Shown here: in pieces, positions 62,380 to 64,000 of the stretch
Numbering within the stretch: the first letter of the stretch is position 1
Layout: each line of letters starts with the position of its first letter
Origin: Phaeosaccion multiseriatum
Lineage: Eukaryota > Ochrophyta, other classes
Assembly: GCA_965112735.1 (NCBI GenBank)
Contig: OZ218952.1
Coordinates: 682,001 to 746,000 of the forward strand
DNA: 64,000 nt
Direction of reading: 5' to 3'
Made by a program: the position numbers and the translations under genes
The notes under the pieces: model-generated
What the model was told of the DNA's origin: nothing
What the model saw: only the letters and a program-made list of their open reading frames with translations
Database searches by the model: none

Positions 62380-64000
62380 GTGGTAAGAGTACGGAGCAGT
62401 TGAAGGTGGAGAAGAGCACCCTGGGTCTGGGAACGACAGCGGGGTTGGGCAAAGAGAGGGAAGGGGGGGCGAAAGGCAGCAAGAAGCAGGACAAGGAGAA
62501 GCAGCAGCCATCCTTTGGGAAGAAGGAGCAGCAGGGTAGCAGGAAGGAACGAGCAAGGCCTCCGCTTCCTCCACCCACAGGGCCTTCCCGAGCCAGAGGA
62601 CGGGGTCGAAAGCGACCCAGGCCGGCTGACAGCGTCACGTGTTCTGACGCGGACGATTCTTTTGACGAGGATGCCCTGCACGACAACGATTTCGACGAGG
62701 ACGACATCGACGGCCTAGACGGCTTGTCTGACCTGTGGGAGGACAATGAGGAGAAGGAGAAGGAGGAGGAGGAGGAGGAGGAGGAGGAGGAGGAGGGGGG
62801 GGGGTCGGCAGCCAAGGGGAGGGGGGGGGGGAAGGGGAAGGGGAGGGGGATGGGAGATGGAGCCAAGGACTCTGTAGAAGGAGGGGGAGGAGGGGCAGCA
62901 TTGAGACCAAGGAGGAGTCGTCGCCTGGTGAATTACAACGTCGATAGGAGTAAGTATGGGGACGAGGATGAGGAGGAGAGGTTGCTGAAGGAGGCGGAGA
63001 GTCAGAAGAAGGCGGAAGTGAGCTATAACAACACGCTGAGTCAAGAAGAGGCTTTGGAGGCGGCGCTGCAGGCGTCTCTGGAAGATGTGGCGCGCAAGGG
63101 TGATGAGAACGGGGGTGGAGAGGTGCGCTTGTTGAGCACAAGAAGCAGCGGAAGCAAACGCAGCACATGCAGGAGCAGAAGCAGGAGCTGCAACCGGAGC
63201 GGTGGCAGTAGCAGTGGCGCGGGTAGGAAGGGCCGGGCAAGGGATGCGGATGTGAGAGAGGACCAGGGAAAGGAGGAAGAGTATGATGGAGATAACAGGC
63301 GGAAGAGGAGGCGGAGGGGGGAAGGTGGCACAGACAGCGAGAAGGAGCCCAAGGACAAAGATAGAGACAGATCGAGGAGGAAGGAGAAGGAGAAGAGTCG
63401 GAGGAGGGAGAAGAAAAGGAAGAAGGAGAAGAGGAAGGGAAAAGACCGGAAAAGAGAGGAAGAAGGAGAAGAGAGGGGTCGGAAGGACGACAAGAAGAGG
63501 AGAAGAGAGAAAGATGGTGAGAGGAGCCGCCACCATCACCGCCGCCACGATCGCCATCACAAAGACAGAAGGGAGGAGCGAGAGGAGGGACGTGAAACTG
63601 TCACTGGGGAGGGGAAAGGAAGCACGTGGCCTGACACCAAGGAGAGGGGTAGAAGAGGTGGGAGGGAGGCTGAGACTCGGATGGAAGGAGTGAAGGGAAC
63701 GGAGGGCAGGAGTGAGGAACGGCCGAGTGGTGCGAGTGTACATGAAGGGAATGGGTGCTCAACCTCTCCACCAGGAAGGGGGGGGGCGGGAGGTGTAGTA
63801 GGTGGAGAGCAACAGCGGCAGCAACGGGGGCTCTCTGCTAGGGAGGTAATGCTCGAAGGCGGACGGCACGCAGCGGGAGGAGGAGGAGGGGGAGGAGCAG
63901 GAGGGGGAGGAGCAGGAGCAGGAGGAGAAGCAGGAGGGGAGGGACGAGGAGGAGACGGAGGAGGAGGAGGAGGAGGAGAAGAAGCACGAGGAAACGGAGG
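58509..64000 (+). CDS. Triple-PDZ, acidic, UIM and Arg/Lys-rich protein (paralogue B, 3' partial)
   Basis: Exons 58509-58979, 59388-59681, 59922-61081, 61472-61563 and 61831 to beyond the window end; frame kept and no stop reached. It has the same layout as paralogue A: Lys/Glu-rich start, PDZ1 (GLGLLPNK ... GQVSPGDRLWQLNGHQIA), PDZ2 (TGFEVEH ... KVGMRLLAINDVFLF), a duplicated 41-residue Ser/acidic block, PDZ3 (LGFRLWEA ... GGDLVCAVNKRSVLGM), PPRLWSSAVTLCPELTG, a Ser/Thr-rich linker with two RAELRAENKKLGL-type units, acidic tract, RPRRSRRLVNYN, and a good UIM (SQEEALEAALQASLEDVARK). It continues past A's end into a long basic Arg/Lys/Ser/His region (KEKEKSRRREKKRKKEKRKG) and a Gly-rich tail, suggestive of nuclear RNA- or chromatin-linked work. 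The N terminus and PDZ1 have diverged from A while PDZ2-PDZ3 are almost identical. Confidence 0.76.
59538..60905 (+). repeat. Segmental duplication, copy B
   Basis: Counterpart of 51923-53147. It is longer mainly because of an extra 123-bp acidic-block unit and a longer GT run in the intron. Confidence 0.92.
60234..60479 (+). repeat. Two in-frame tandem copies of a 123-bp (41-codon) unit
   Basis: Units 60234-60356 and 60357-60479 both encode ANRGKGMRKDSSSED followed by a Glu-rich run and EEESEEDDNT. Paralogue A has one unit (about 52602-52721). Confidence 0.9.
61210..61292. repeat. (GT)n microsatellite in PDZ gene B intron 3
   Basis: Long GT run with GTAT and GCGC variants; a CTC run follows at about 61395-61430. 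Confidence 0.9.
61755..61796. repeat. (TA)n microsatellite in PDZ gene B intron 4
   Basis: About 20 TA units a short way upstream of the exon 5 acceptor at 61830. Confidence 0.95.

Overview
The window is nuclear DNA of a photosynthetic eukaryote, most likely an alga with a red-type secondary plastid (stramenopile-like). Genes are split by many short GT-AG introns. Four gene products carry an N-terminal hydrophobic signal ending at an aromatic residue, the ASAFAP-type junction of bipartite plastid targeting: FBPase (GSGSAFSTF), an AlkB-like protein (QSDAFTSAS), a DUF1415 protein (PIESFTTLN) and a methyltransferase (TCSAWTLAL). An IFT54-like gene implies a flagellum or cilium at some life stage. 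Proteins are rich in poly-Q, -A, -S, -G, -D and -E, and nearly every large intron holds a microsatellite. The species cannot be named from the sequence.

Left part (1-10.9 kb): a 5'-partial coiled-coil gene (+), an unrecognised acidic/Gln-rich nuclear-type protein (-), IFT54 (-), a 5'-truncated retroelement fragment (+), and a membrane-anchored FKBP prolyl isomerase (+). Middle part (10.9-31 kb): a head-to-head pair of plastid-type genes (AlkB with OPR-like helical repeats on -, DUF1415 protein on +) separated by about 110 bp; a very large Golgi-type fusion of GT69, GT32 and lectin-like repeats (+); a ten-exon plastid FBPase (-); and a TauD-like dioxygenase (-). Then come a 16-exon M16 metalloprotease (+, 31.1-41.0 kb), a plastid/thylakoid-type methyltransferase (-), a Cys/His-repeat protein with a possible CaaX end (+), and a 2OG-oxygenase-fold protein that seems to have lost its catalytic residues (-).

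Right part (50.9-64 kb): two tandem paralogues encoding triple-PDZ, acidic, UIM-containing proteins, sharing a nearly identical 1.2-1.4 kb tract including an intron, with an unrecognised multi-pass membrane protein gene between them. Three foldback/MITE-like insertions lie in the same interval, one with clear 20-bp terminal inverted repeats and a 7-bp target duplication. The second paralogue runs off the window end.

Exon models were built by hand: all were required to keep reading frame across GT-AG (one GC-AG) junctions, and most joins also restore recognised family motifs. Start codons and the exons of low-complexity proteins are the least certain parts. The most novel-looking items are the GT69-GT32-lectin fusion, the plastid OPR-AlkB protein with its bidirectional promoter, the PDZ/UIM pair with its gene-conversion tract, and the catalytically degenerate 2OG protein.
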